From Welwitschia mirabilis (Eukaryota > Gnetophyta > Gnetopsida > Welwitschiales), in NCBI GenBank assembly GCA_051453625.1, contig JBOZIK010000001.1, positions 243,122,092 to 243,186,091 on the forward strand: DNA of 64,000 bases, read 5' to 3'. The notes beneath the pieces were generated by a model. The model saw nothing but the letters and a program-made list of their open reading frames with translations. It did not search any database and had not been told where the DNA came from. Both the position numbers and the translations under genes were made by a program. Of the stretch, positions 10,021 through 22,949 are shown piece by piece; position 1 is the stretch's first letter, and every line of letters begins with the position of its first letter.

Positions 10021-10601
10021 TTTTAATTTGTTAAGGTCCTCATTACATTTTGATTTTTCTTAAGAATTCTATCTTATGTTTGGAATCCCCTTATCCAAAT
10101 CTTATCATGAACCATATTGGGAACTATTAAGGTTATAGTTTTCATACCATGCTTACATGTGCAGAACCCACTACGAAAGAAGTCTTGGAAAGAGCTAGCT
10201 AATATAAGATGAATTAAGTGCTCTTTCATGCATGTTGTTTAGATACATGTAGTTGAAGGACCTTGAATGTCCTAAATAAATTGCGTTATTTATGTTGAAC
10301 GTGAATATTGTATTCATATTTTTTTAAAGAAGTGATATGGAGATTTTGCAATGCATTTATCTCCCTTTCATTAGAAGGATTACAAGTGTTTAATGCAAAA
10401 GTTATATGCCTCTATGTGTTTTATAGATTTATTATTGTAAACCATAATCTAAGTCTTAGGTTGTGTATTTTCAAATAATATGCAATTGAAGTTATAAGCT
10501 TATACTCTTTAGTTATTTAAAACATGATAAACTTTTTAATTAATGCATAGTTCCTAGGAAATAGTAAGGATGTTACATCTGGGTAAGGATGTTACAAAAA
10601 A

Positions 10602-11110
10602 TGTCTTATCAAGAAATTTTTCATCAAATATATCTTTCATCTAATATTCTTTAGTGATTCTAAATAGGAGATATGTTTTACTACTATATTTTATTACACT
10701 ATTTTATCTAGGATGTCTAAATTAAATTCTCACATTATTAAATACCAACTCATGATGCAAACATATTAATCTACATAGTTGCTAAGAACTTAATAATCAA
10801 GTGGTCTATATAAATGCTAGTTTTGAAACTACTAGATAGTGTTAAAGATTAACATAAGTAGTAATTATTACAATAGATTATTTTGTCATTATTATATAAT
10901 TATGTTGGATTGGATTAAGGATCTTAAAGATGTAGTAGATAATGTATGGCTTATGGTTAGTATATCATCCAAGTACATCACCTATAGAAATTACACTAGA
11001 ATTTCACATTAAATAAAAGGGTTAATACTAATTTGACATACTAATAACATGTTTAATAATTAATTTTTCCTTAAAATGGTAAATTATTTTTCATAAGAGT
11101 AATTCCATAT
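10602..11110 (-). pseudogene. RNase H remnant of element B
   Basis: RNase H removed the RNA template during reverse transcription. From right to left: NYIIMTK...SIVIITTYV, matching NYTTTEKELLAVVFA; then IYIDHLIIKFLA, matching the YTDHAALKYLL block with the Asp kept; then EFNLDILDK and HISYLESL, matching LLQEFDLEIRDK...ADHLSRLE. The frame ends at the target site of the solo LTR and continues on its far side. Several stops are present. Confidence 0.8.
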
Positions 11111-11900
11111 GAAGGTTTTATTCTTTTTAGCAATTCATACAAAGGATTAAAAATTTTGAGGAATCTTTGATGAACAATCAACAGTATCTACCATGTTCTA
11201 AGAAATCTCTTAATGTTTTGAAATTTGTTAAAACTATTAGCAATGGTATAATTGAAATCTCCTTGGAATCCATACTATCCCTAATATTGACATTACATGT
11301 CCTAAAGAAACTCTACTTTTGACCATAAAATGAGTTTTCTTCCATTATAGTTTTAAATATTTTTTCATGCTACATGATAGTACCTTATGAATCCTATTAA
11401 GAGTTTATTTGAAAGAACTACCATATAGTAAAAAATAGTCCATAAATATTTCCACAAACTCTTTAAGAATATTATAAAAACTCACATTATTACTTGTTGA
11501 AATATAGCAAGTGCATTACATAATGTAAAAGACATTTATTAGTTAGAAAAGGTTTTAAATGAAGAGGTAGAAGTGGTTTTATATTGATCTTAAATTGCTA
11601 TAGCAATCTAATTTTATGCAATCAATCCATTTAAAAATAGTATATTCATTCTGAAAGTTTTTATAAGATCTAATCAATGTATGGTATGTGAAAAATGGTC
11701 CTCCTTAATATTCTCATTTAGTTTCCTAAGTTAATATAGAATTTCTACTTACCATTTTTCTTTAGAACTACTATAATTGCGCTTATTCACTCACCATTAC
11801 ATCTTGAGTATATGATGCCTTCTTTTCATGATCTATGGACTTCATCCTCAACTACTTTTGATAATATAGGATTAAAATGTTAAGGTGGTTTCTTAATGAG
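11111..11900 (-). pseudogene. Reverse transcriptase remnant of element B
   Basis: RT copied element RNA into DNA. From right to left: VVEDEVHRS, stop, KEGIIYS (V..EV.KLL.AGIIYP); VVLKKNGK; FYINLGN in place of CIDYRKLN; and FHIPYID near the thumb side. The catalytic block at about 11449-11435 reads IFMDYF where MDDF is expected, so one catalytic Asp is Tyr. This is followed by SHFMVKS...SLGHVMS and KTLRDFLEHGRYC (usual RSFLGHAGFYRRF). Stops occur at Trp, Gln and Arg positions. Confidence 0.85.
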
Positions 11901-12189
11901 TTTTATATTCTCTTCTAGATAGGTCTTATGCATAACAAGAATTAATAAAACTTATTTTTTTAAATCTTTATGAGACTAAAAAAAAAATCCCATATTTTAT
12001 GTTATAGTTTGGATCAACTCAACCTCATATTTTAGTTTTAGACTCTTATTAATAACTAAAGGATTTATTTTATCATTGTTAAGGAATATGTGTTTTAATT
12101 TTAATGGTACATACTTAAGTTTTAACACCTATTGATTTTTTTTGCATGGAATTTTTTTAATTATGTAGGTATTCAAAGAGTATGTTTTT
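11901..12189 (-). other. Protease-RT spacer of element B
   Basis: No motif recognised; expected to be the variable region between protease and RT. Confidence 0.4.
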
Positions 12190-12650
12190 CCTATGGTTGT
12201 AGTTTTATCCCATTATTTATAAGTGCTTACCAAATACTCATGTTTATTTGCTAGGACTAAGTAAATAGGATCTATCATGAAAAGTTTTCTAGCTAAAATA
12301 TCATTAAATTTTAATTATTATTTAGTTTTTCTTTCTCACCTATGATCTATTAGATTTTAAATGATTATGTTTATTTTTAGGTTTGGAAACATTATTTATA
12401 TCAAATTAGAAGGGCAGAAATAACATTTGAGTAATTTTCAAATTCATAAAGTCTATAGGATGTAGTGATAATCTACATATTATAAAATATTTTCAATACT
12501 TCTTAAATAAATTTTTATAAGTCTATCTAGTAATGATAAAGACAACTCATATTAAAAATTTCTATTAGTTCCAAGATCTCACAAATGTATGAAGGCATGA
12601 TGTTGATACTCACACCTTAATCAAGTAATCCATGAGGTACCTTTCTTTCA
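12190..12650 (-). pseudogene. Aspartic protease remnant of element B
   Basis: The active-site block at 12640-12566 reads GLLD, stop, GVSINIMPSYI, matching ALLDLGASVNLLP. The residue between the catalytic Asp and Gly is now TAA. About 300 bp further left is DILARKLFMID...LANK, the decayed ILGRPFL...D end of the domain. It sits between gag and RT as expected. Confidence 0.75.
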
Positions 12651-13349
12651 TTTATGATTACTAGAATAGTTGATTATTTAAGATCAATGCATTTATATGG
12701 TATCTTATTTTTCATTACTTATGTGATGGTTTTAGCTAAATGTACTCATCAAGTGATGAATTTCCTTTTCCTTTTTAAACATAAGTCTTTGATGTATTTG
12801 GAGTGAATGGTTATTTCCTTAAGGGATTGAACTAGTAAAATTCTTAATTGTACCTCTTTAAATATCTAATTAGAATCTTCATCATTTGTAATATATTTTT
12901 ACAATTTCTTAGGAAATGATCATATGGTTGTCTCTTTTATTATAGTTAGAGATACAAGAGTAGCAAGAGCTTTTTAACTCTATCTTAATAACTTCAATTT
13001 CTCATTTTGTTGAATCAATTTTTCTGCATGGGTTTTTAGGATACTTATATCATTTTTAAATGTTTATTTATTTTTCTATGGCCTTGAAGATCTTACATTA
13101 GTTTTAGGATCTTCATACTTCTTGTGATCATAGAATGTGCATTCTTCAAAGGTTTATTAGAAACATTTGATTCTCCTTGGGAAGGTAGATCTTTTTTCCC
13201 TGAATGACGTCTATTAGCATTTTATCCATAGTTTTAACTTTTTTATTCATTAATTATATTTATAATTTTATGTCTTGCTTTATCATTTATTATTAATATA
13301 ATTACAAAAATCTAAAATTACTATTATTCATTAACAAGGCATAGAACAT
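12651..13349 (-). other. Gag-protease linker of element B, unresolved
   Basis: Between recognisable gag and protease. Nothing nameable on either strand. Confidence 0.35.
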
Positions 13350-14900
13350 TAGTTGAAAACTTAATCTAGATTCAAGTAGGCTAGAGGGCTTAAGCCATGA
13401 TGTATGACTAAGGCATAATAATCTAATATTCTTCTCTAAGGTTAGGATGCTATTATACACTCATTGTATTAGGCACAAAGGATGATCTACACTCATCTTA
13501 GTGGATAATGTGTAAGACCCATGAAAGAAACCAGATGAGGTGGCGTGTCTAGATAATGGTAACTAGAGCATGTTAATAAAAAAAAAAGGTATATTACTAG
13601 TGAGTTTTAATTTAGTTTAGTGGGAAGTTTCTCTCTAATATTGAAAAATAAACATAAAACAAAAAAAAAAAATATTATTAACTTAGTAAGATCTAGCTTG
13701 AAATAGAGGTCTATATGAACTTTATTGGTATGGTTCCTCTATTAGTAACTTTGGTATTCTTGCTATTATGATATTTGGATATTTAGGATTCTTATCTATG
13801 GAGCAGAGTTGTATTTGTAAAAGGGAATAATTTCTTAACTTGGAATACAACCATTATGTCTTTAACTATGTTACATACATATTTTCATGCTCCATAAGCT
13901 TAAGCTTGATGACCTATTTGTTTACAAATAATGCGTACTTACGATTCTTAGTAGTTATTAATAAAATTCATTTGTTCTTATTGTATTTAAAGCATAACAA
14001 TCTAAGTTTATTAAAGAGATAGTTTTGATAATATTGTAGACTATACTAGAGTTGTAGAAGTTCATACATGAGCTATGAAACATGCTTATGGTTTCTAGCT
14101 AGACATCATGTTCATTACCTTTAGCATTATTTTATCCATCTTATTCAATATTTTATCTTATTCCTAAATAAATTACAATTGTTTAGCTAGTGTTACTAGC
14201 CATATTCGATCTAGTCAACTAATTCTTCCAAGATCTTAAAAGCTTCTTTAATTATCTTATTTAATATTTTACCTATAGCTATAAAATCTACATGTTTTCC
14301 TACATAGTTGTTCAAATATTTAATGAAAATATATAGTAGTTAATGGGATTAAGGCCCATCAGGGGAATTCCATTAACATAGTTTATAGAAATTTTGATAT
14401 GCTTTCTTATTGTCCTCTTCATCATTTTTTTTAAAACTCATTAGTTATTTTTGTAGAGTATATAATTTATCATTAAAAAAGAAACTTCCTCATGAAGGAG
14501 TTCTTAAATTTGTCCCAAGATTAAATTAGAATCTATAAACCATGAGTTTTTTTTTGTCTTTTAAAGCTAGCCTAAATGAAATCATCTTTGTCTTATATGT
14601 AGTTGTAAGTAATAGGAACNNNNNNNNNNCCACAACATATTTTTAAAATTTATTAGATGTATCATGAGATAAAGTGTCCATTCTATAAAGGCAGGGTAAT
14701 ACTTTTATAGTTCTAGGTGGAAATAATAATGGTCTATCTTTGATATTTCCTTGTTTAAATTTTTATATATTTTATATTTTATCCTAATTAATCTATATTT
14801 GAAAGATTTTAAGCTCCAAAATTCTTAAAATATGCTTGTTATGAGGGAGCTACCCCAATGGGTCTTTGTTACAAATAGGATGATAATGATGGTCGTCTTG
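13350..14900 (-). pseudogene. Gag remnant of element B
   Basis: The clearest part is at about 14600-14450, where minus-strand frames give ISFRLALKDK followed by K-L-W and later an FPPS..T-like decayed segment, matching the F-SLKDKAK-WL core of retrotransposon gag. Upstream, at 14880-14640, is an N-terminal region with K-Y-I-K...RPLLFPPRTIKVLP. The start codon is not identifiable and the left limit is set by loss of resemblance. A 10-N gap lies inside. The short open frame at 13840-14022 on the plus strand is antisense. Confidence 0.6.
14620..14629. other. Assembly gap (10 N)
   Basis: Short N run inside the gag remnant of element B. Confidence 0.99.
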
Positions 14901-15144
14901 GTTCTGCTACTAGATTTTATTGTATCATTTATGAAAAATATTATTAAGGGTTTTTTGAGCTATTATAATAGTATTGGAGAATAATTCTAGCATACGTATT
15001 ACTTGTAAAACACTCATTCTTTATAGACTATGAGGTTGAATTTAATTCAATTAAGGCATTAAAGTCTAAAAATTTATAATGGGCTTGTAATTGATGATAT
15101 TATCATGAAAGTTGTGTTTGAAGTGTAATTAACACTTTAATTCC

Positions 15145-15162
15145 AAATTAAAAATGACATCA
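15145..15162 (-). promoter_or_regulatory. Degenerate primer-binding site of element B
   Basis: The minus strand begins TGATGTCATTTTT where the tRNA-Asp site is TGGCGCCGTTGCC. The first ten positions differ only by G->A and C->T; the rest is poor. A better-preserved parallel copy lies at 18571-18588 in the second leader/LTR copy. Confidence 0.45.
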
Positions 15163-15164
15163 AA

Positions 15165-17850
15165 CTTACATTCAAAGTTAAAAATGGAAGAGTGATGTAT
15201 TACATAACTTTATAGTTAGGTATAATGTTAATATTTGCTTTGTTATGCCTTAATCCATGCTTATAGTTACACATAGCTTGTTGTTAACCCTCATAAAACT
15301 ATGGGATGTCATTGTTTAAAATATTTAAATTTATGTGATTAGTCAGGTTTTGTGTCATACTCAATTTTTCTTACCTCCTAAATATTTCTTCTTAAGTGTG
15401 GAAAAATTAGATAGTGGATATAAGAGAACTATCATTACTTATGTTTCTATTGCCATTTGTATTTATCTTTTTTGGATTAAGTGTTTGCTAAAGTAATGCT
15501 AGCATCCATATTATTCTTACTTGATCTAAATTGAGTTTTAATGATTTTATGAAGTCGCTACTTTCCATTATTTAAATTTATTTCTTTCTAACATATAGCA
15601 TGATCTATTAGATGGATGTAAAATATTTTAATCTAGAGATATATTAGTCTTTAAAATCTTTAATTTATTCTTTAAAAGTAAAGGAGTAACTCATAGTTTG
15701 TATGCTCATATTATCAAGAGAGGTTTCTAAGTAAGAATGTACCTGAAGCAAGGTAACAACTAGTCAAAAGTATCTTCTTGTAATTTTACTTTATTTAACT
15801 AGGATAGGCTTTGAATAATGGTTCCTATTTAAGTTTAATAGAGGTCATGGTATTTTTTCAAAGAGAGAAGAATTGTAAGCTAGAGTTTAAGCCTCTTTAT
15901 ATAAGCTATCAAATCCCTTATTCAAGTTATATTTAATAGTAATTTCTTTATTAAATTCTGATGTTTTAAATTATAACTATTGATTTTGTCTTTGAATTTA
16001 TATTGAATGGAAATTCTTTCAAGGTTATTTTAATGATTGATGTCAATGTATTATGAGTTTATAGCTTTACTGACTATAGCATCATGTGATTTCATTACTT
16101 TTCATGTTATTTAAAGTTAAGGATTAGTATGAATCAAATGTTAAAAAGACAATTATCTGTTCCTCATTGGTTTTTTGCTAGATTTCTCTTGAATTTTAGT
16201 CAAGTATATATATTCTTATTGTGTAAGAGAATTCACAACATAAACATTAAATATTATCATGATAATGTAACTTCTACTACAACAATTTATTTTCACTTAA
16301 ATTATTCTGTTGTAGTAGGTATTTTAGGAATGATTACTTATACTAATTTTCTGATAATAAATATATTATTAAACTTGATTTAGAAAAGCTTAGGTAAACT
16401 TACTTGCATCTTGACATTTAATGAAATATGCTTCTAATTACCTTCATACATTCTATATTCTGAGATCATGTAATCTTCTTAGTGTTTTACCTCTTAAAAA
16501 AAATAAAATGATAAGTGCTTTGTCAAAAAAAATATAATTTTATAGAAAAATGAATATACAAAAAATGATAAAAAGTACAATGCATAATAAGAAATAATAA
16601 AAGATAAACTATAAATAAAAGAAATAAAAACAAGAAGAGGAAGTAAAAAATTTACAAACTAAATTGATAATAAAAGAAAACATCAAAGGGAAAAAAACAA
16701 AGAATTGATGGCCAAGAAGAGGGGGGAAAGAAAAATTAAAATTTGAAAGGAAAAGAATGGATTGCTATAAATTTAAAAGGAAATATTCAAGGTAAATTTA
16801 AAAATTTAGAAACTAATGAATATACTCAACCTATTTTAAGATTTTAAATTAGTAATGCTTCCTTGGAAATAACATCAAAAATTTTATAGAGGTGAAAGAC
16901 NNNNNNNNNNTGATCGATCATATTCCATGAAATTTCTTAGGTACGGAATTAAAATAATAGAAGCTAGGCTTGAGATAATTACATGTAAATAATTATTTTT
17001 GTAAACTAATGAATAAAGATAAGTTAAATAAAAGTGAAATATCATTATTTAAAAGGATTAAAAAATATAATTGACTTTAATGCTCATATGTACCTAAAAA
17101 TAAAGATGAATAATATCAATTTTAAAACATCCACAATCTACTGATTTATTAATAACTCATTCAATTACAAGGTATAAAATTGCAAATTACTCCCATAATA
17201 AAACTATAAATGGATCACATATCTAAAACAAAATATATATAAAAACTTATAGTAGAAATTGTTTCATACACTGAACTTGTTATATGCATGGAAAGGTAAT
17301 ATGAAATGAAACCAAATATATGGAAATGAAGTGAATTCAACTTATATATCCTATAAGTCACTCTTACATTTAAATAAATATTGTAATAATGATGAGAAAG
17401 TAAAATAAAAATAAAAATAAAATAAGGTACATAGTTCAAGCATATTCTAGAAGCATTTTAGTAGGGAATCTTGAATAGATACTATTTCATTGAATCAAAT
17501 TAAAGTTGCGATAGAATTGAATACCACTTAAGCTTTATTACAAAGAGAATTAAAATACAAAGGAATTCTAATCACTTTTCCAAGTAAAATTTATAACTTA
17601 AAGTTACATTTTTCAATGAAAAGTATTACATTTATAATGGGATTTCAAAGACAAGGAGGGAAGATTACAAATGAAATTAATGTCAAACCAAATATAGATC
17701 GATGGAATTTGGAATAAGGATGAATTTAACACCATATTTGGCATTTAACTCATTGTCATTTTATTTCAAATCCTTATTTCATACCTTATCATCCATCTAT
17801 AGCTTATAATAAAATATACTTCCTTATTATTATCCTATTGTATGACTTGT
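15165..17850 (-). repeat. Leader/LTR direct repeat, copy 1 (probable 5' LTR of element B)
   Basis: Non-coding. Aligns colinearly with 18590-21170 at an offset falling from about 3415 to about 3315: AAGTGTGGAAAAATTAGATA with TAAGTGTGGAATGATTAAAA, a shared A-rich block (16500-16760), and ATGGATCACATRTC near 17211 and 20567. Homology extends left of the primer site to about 14950. A 10-N gap lies at 16901-16910. The open frames at 16129-16383 and 17215-17439 are accidental. The outer boundary is uncertain. Confidence 0.65.
16901..16910. other. Assembly gap (10 N)
   Basis: Short N run inside leader/LTR copy 1. Confidence 0.99.
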
Positions 17851-18369
17851 TAATTTATATTGTCTAGCGATTGCTAGGGTCAATGTGATATTTGATTGCT
17901 AATATATTTTATCACTAAGCTATAACATATTTTAACTAAAAGTAGTACATTTTCTTATCATTAGATCATGACTTATCTTTTTCATTATGTGATAAGATCT
18001 TTTAACTAAAGATTTTTATTGTTGTTTTCATAGAGAGATAAATGGGGTTAAACTAATATTTGGCTATGGATGTCTTATATTATTGTATGATAAGTTAGGT
18101 TAACTAAAATAAATTTCTCTTATTCTTAATAATTTATAAATTTCTCTTGTCACATGTTGTTGTTAGTGATAGACTTAATATGTTGTCTTGTAGTATCACT
18201 TGGGCAATATGTTGTTAATTGATTCACATGATTTTCTATTATCATCATGTAATAAATAAACATTATTTATTATCAACTACTATCACTTGGATATAAGACA
18301 AAATTCCATTAAATGACTTTGTTATAAGTTTATCACTAAGAAATAATCTTATGATTATAAAAAACAAAA
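17851..18369. other. Spacer between the two leader/LTR copies
   Basis: A+T-rich, no coding resemblance. It could be the rest of the leader or gag N terminus of the second copy. Confidence 0.4.
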
Positions 18370-21170
18370 AATATGTTAGGTATTGGAGAAGATTATGTTA
18401 TTTTATTAAACATAGGTTTTTTTACATCATATTCTTTTTACTTCAAACTAACATCTTCATGACCTAAATTCCATGGTAAAAGTGTTATAATGTTCACAAT
18501 GCTATTATCATCATAATTAGTAATATTGGTGTAAAATTTAAATTTAGATTATAGTTAATAGTTTTATTCAAACTTGATGATGGTGACAAACTTACATTTT
18601 AAGTTCAAAAAGGTAGAGTTGTATGTTGACTAAATCCATAGTTAGATATATTATTAACATTTGCAATAATATCTCTTCATATGTCAAACTTTGTAAAATT
18701 TCTAGATATCATTATTTCAACTATTTAAAGTTACAGTTGGCATCACTAACATAATCAACTTATCTTGACTACTAAATGTTTCTTATTAAGTGTGGAATGA
18801 TTAAAATGTAGATATAGGTGGACTATAATTATGTATATTTCTATCATCATTTATTTTTATCTCCTTAAGATAGGGAATTTACCAAAGTGATTTTGGCATC
18901 CTTATTTTTTCCTCTTGAGCTAAGTTGAATTTAAATGATCTTACTAACTCCTTACATTCTACTTATTCAAATCTATTTTTTTCCTAACACATAAGGTGGT
19001 CCTTGAGGTGGATATAAAATTACTCCTCTTGTAGATATGTTTGTGTTGTAAGATTTTAGATCTTTAATTGCTTGTTTAGAATTGGAGAAGTAAGTGACTC
19101 CTAGTTTTTACATTCATACTATCAAGAGAGTTCTCTAAGTAAAGAGGTTATATCTTAACCAATCCTTAATTAGTTAAAAGTATCTTTCTATAATCTAAAA
19201 TTATTTGAATTGGATAGGAATTTGATAATGGTTATTATCTATATTTAAGAAAGCTCTAAGTTCTTCTTTAAATAGAGGAGAACTAAAAGATAGAGTAAAG
19301 CATTTTTATATAACTTACTAAATCCTTTAGTTATGTTTTATCTAATTGTAACTTCTTCTTTAAATTCTAATGTTCTAGGTCCTAATTATTATTCCTCGAC
19401 TTTCAACAAATGGAAATTCTTTTAAGATTATTTTGTTATATTGTTGATTTATTAGGAGTTTATAGCTTTGATGAGTATGATCTCTTATGCTGACATTACT
19501 TCTCTTGCTGTTTCAACTTAAGGACTAATAGAAATAAAATGTTAAGATGCTAGATCTCTATTTAAAATTAGTTTTCTACTAGGTTTTTCTTAAATTTTAA
19601 CCATGTATAATATTCTTAATGTACAACATAATTCATGAAGTAAACATTAAATGTATCATCATGACATTATAAGTTCTTAAAATTTTTTTATCACTATTGT
19701 AACACATCTTTTAGGTATAATAAGCTACACTATTTTTCTAATATAAATAAATTTATTAAATTGACTTAAAAAATTTATATATACTTACCTATATATTAAT
19801 GTTTAATGTAGTATACTTTCAATGATTTGAACATGTCTTTCCTTATGAGATTTAATCTTCTAGATATTGTACCCATTAGAAAAAAAGAATGATATATATT
19901 TTTATAAAATTCTTAACTTTAATAAAACTATAATACTAGAAAGGATAAAAGTATAATGTATAAAAGAATGAAAAGAAAGAAACGATAAGGAATAAGCTAT
20001 AAACTAAAAAAACAAAAACATCAAAATGGAAAGGAACATAAAATAACGTACAAAAAAAAGACAAATAAAGTATTGATAGCTAAGAGGAAAATTAAGTAAG
20101 TTAGAAAAAGCAAAAATTAGAAACAAAAGAAAATAATTACTCTAAAATTTAAAAAAAAGGTTTCAAGGTTTAAAATTAAAGAATTAGAAATAAGGAGATC
20201 TAATCAAATTATTCTAAGATTTCATATCGCTGATGCTTTCCTGATAATAATTCCTAAAGGTAACAGTAGTGAGAAACTAGCTAAGTTAATCGGTAAACAT
20301 TCTATCATATTCTATGGAAGGATTTCAAATAATAAAAATTATACTTAAACTAATTACATGTAAGTAATCATTTTTCTCTAATTAATTAAATAAAATTAAG
20401 AAATTATTATTAAAAAAAGAAACAATGTATAATTGATTTCAATGACATACACCTAAAAATGAACAATATTATTTCTATAATGTTAATGGTTTATCATCTG
20501 ATTAATGATAAATTTAAAGTACAAGATATAATTACTTGTAAATTACTTTTATAATCAAACTATAAATGGATCACATGTCATGAAACAAAAGATAGATAAC
20601 AACTTACACTAACAATTGTGTCATGTATTATACTTGTTATGTACATGTAAAGTTGATATGAAAAGTGGGATAGAGTGAATTCAACTTGTACATCTCTTTT
20701 TGCCTTATTTATTTGAATTGAAATTGTAAGAAATGAAAAATAAAAAAAATAATAAGGCACATGATTCAAGTGTATTCTACTAGTATTTCAATAAGAAAGA
20801 CTTAAATGAAGAACATGTCATGAAATTAAATCAAAGATATAGTAGAAATTAAAAAAATTATCTTTATTATAACGAAAATTGAATTATAAGAGGTATTGAA
20901 ATGAATTTTTTAAATCACATTAGCAATCTAATCTTTCTTTTTTAATGAAAAGGATTATATTTATAATGGAATTAGAAGGTCAACTAGGGAGAATTTCAAA
21001 TGGGGTTGATATCAAATAAGATTCGGCATAAGAATATATTTAGTGTTATCTTTGTCCTTAATCTCCCTGTTCTTTTCTTTCAAGTTCTTATCACATGTCT
21101 TATCATTCTATAGCTTCTGATAAAGTTTCCTTCATTATTATAGGCTTGTTTCTATTATACACTTGGTTGT
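18370..21170 (-). repeat. Leader/LTR direct repeat, copy 2
   Basis: Second copy of the 15165-17850 segment in the same orientation, including the part left of the primer site (TAGGTATTGGAGAA at 18380 against TAGTATTGGAGAA at 14970). It carries its own degenerate primer-binding site. The copies look only about 70% alike by eye. It may be a second element of the B family reduced to leader plus LTR, or a tandem product of unequal recombination. Confidence 0.65.
18571..18588 (-). promoter_or_regulatory. Degenerate primer-binding site in leader/LTR copy 2
   Basis: The minus strand reads TGTCACCATCATCAAGTT against TGGCGCCGTTGCCGGGGA: eight identities, seven transitions, three transversions. Its placement matches the site in copy 1. 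Confidence 0.45.
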
Positions 21171-22949
21171 GCAAGAGGTTAGTTAAGTTTGTGTAAGATT
21201 AGGGTTATGAATGACTTGATTTACAAGTTACTTAAATAGTAATTGATTATAAGGAAGAATAAGATATTAGAATTTTAATATATGATATAATATGATCATT
21301 GACAAAACTTATGCATTAATCAAAATATGTATAATATTAATATTATGGATTATTATAGGTTATATAAAAGATAAGGCATGAATGAGTTATAAATATGGTC
21401 ATTAATATTAACTAGTAAATGCATGGTTAATGGATTTTTGATATGATAATTAGCTTGATTATTTATTAATAGATAAGATTATGTTGATAATTAAGGTCTA
21501 TTAAGGTTAAGTAAAAATTAAGAATTAATTATGTTATGGTTAAATGCATTAGTGTTAATATTAAATGGTGAATTGAATTAAGTTAAAGGTGTCATGACAT
21601 TATGATCTAATTATTAATGGTTATTATTAATGTTTTAGATATTAATGATGCTTTGAAATTTGTTAAATATTATTGCAAATCATTAATGTTAAAAGTAAGG
21701 TGATAGATATTATGTAATTCTAATAAAAGATTATTAGCAAAGTTAATTATTAATATTAAGGTAGCAAAGGATGTTAAGTAAATTTTACCAATATTATTAG
21801 ATAACTATTATTAATTCATGGATTAATATCAATTATGTCTTTTATTTAAAATTAATTTTTAGTTATGATTCAATGTATTGATTTTGTTAATTAATATAGT
21901 AGTAAAAATAATTAGCATTTTATTAATAAGGAGTTGTAATGTTGTTAATTACATATAATATGTATTAGGGTGAATTAATTAAAGTACAATGCAATTAAAT
22001 GAGATGCTTTAAAGTAAATATATATAATGTTAATAAACGATAATCAAAGGAAAAGAGTGTTAAATACTAAGGTGACTTCTTAATGATGTTAATTTTTATT
22101 GAAGTGTCAATTGTTAATAATGTTAATGTTGAGGTGGCATGTTAATTGAATGGCATTATAAGGTGTTAATTGTTAATAATGTTAATTGATAAGATGTCAA
22201 CACATTTTAAAGGGTGACTTATATGTGTCATCTAATTAATGAAATGGCAACAACCTATTAAATTTTATTAAGAAGTGTGATGTGGCTATGTTTTAAGCAA
22301 TGTGGCTCTATTACTTGTTAAGGTGGTCTAATGCATAACTAGTTTCATGTATGATGACAAGTGGCCAATGCTTGAAATGTAACATGGGCTAGATTTTTAA
22401 AAAATAACATTGGCTTATAAGGAGAAGTTAGAGCTTGCACATTTTCTTGGCACTTGACCCTCCACGCACCATGATAAGTAGAGAGTGAAGAATGGAGGAA
22501 TGAGTTATTGAGGAGGGAAGAAGAAAAGAATTAATGAAGGATAAATTTTAAGAAATAAGACTAGAAATCCTTTTTTATTTTATTAAGATCTTTTCTCGAA
22601 ATTATTACTTTTTAACATTAAGATCTATTTTCCTAGAAGTTATTCAATAAAGTAAATTCTATTAGAAGTATGTAATAGCTATATTCTTTCCCTTCAATAT
22701 CTTAGAAAATTAAAATTATGGTAAGTTTGTTTCCTTAGATGTGTTGTAAAGCAAAAAGTATTAAAGGATACTAAGAATCTTTAAGATAAATTCAGCATGA
22801 CATTTCATCAAAAAGGTAATAAGAAATATGATACAAACAGCTTTGGGTAACTATTTACAACATTATTGAAAACTTATATACATGTATTATAGCCATCACT
22901 AGAACCAATTACTGCACTACTAAATTTATGTATAACTAGAAATATTACC
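21171..22949. other. Unassigned TTAAT-rich sequence
   Basis: No protein-like frame. Dense in GTTAATNNTTAAT strings. The right part (22080-22450) has repeated GTGGC/TGGCA words and a GC-richer end near 22440-22500, which could be the promoter part of an unrecognised LTR. Two 59-bp-spaced copies of TTGTTAATAATGTTAAT start at 22111 and 22170. Confidence 0.4.
22111..22200. repeat. 59-bp imperfect tandem repeat
   Basis: TTGTTAATAATGTTAAT followed by a G-rich tail occurs at 22111 and 22170. Two copies. Confidence 0.6.

Larger units (their letters stand above)
8791..10596 (+). mobile_element. Solo LTR (chromovirus type) nested in element B
   Basis: 1806 bp beginning TGTCATGTCT and ending GGATGTTACA, the classic TG...CA ends of Tekay/Del-type LTRs. 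It is flanked by a 5-bp direct repeat AAAAA (8786-8790 and 10597-10601). The pol remnant of element B stops at the right edge and resumes at the left edge in register. No internal retroelement sequence lies inside, so it is a solo LTR left by LTR-LTR recombination. Its start resembles the LTR start of element G (TGTCATGTCCAG). It contains a 10-N gap at 8955-8964 and three internal repeat blocks. The homopolymer target-site duplication alone would be weak; the interrupted coding frame is the stronger evidence. Confidence 0.85.
7500..15162 (-). mobile_element. Element B: fossil Athila-like Ty3/gypsy retrotransposon
   Basis: Minus-strand order from right to left: degenerate tRNA-Asp-type primer site, gag, protease, RT, RNase H, a nested solo LTR, then integrase. 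The order (integrase last), the protease block and the long RNase H to integrase linker fit the Athila/Tat group. Every domain has stops and frameshifts, and catalytic residues are lost (RT FMDD to FMDY, integrase second Asp to Asn). Removing the solo LTR restores colinearity of the pol remnant. The 5' LTR probably lies at 15165-17850. The 3' LTR is not identified. Confidence 0.8.
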
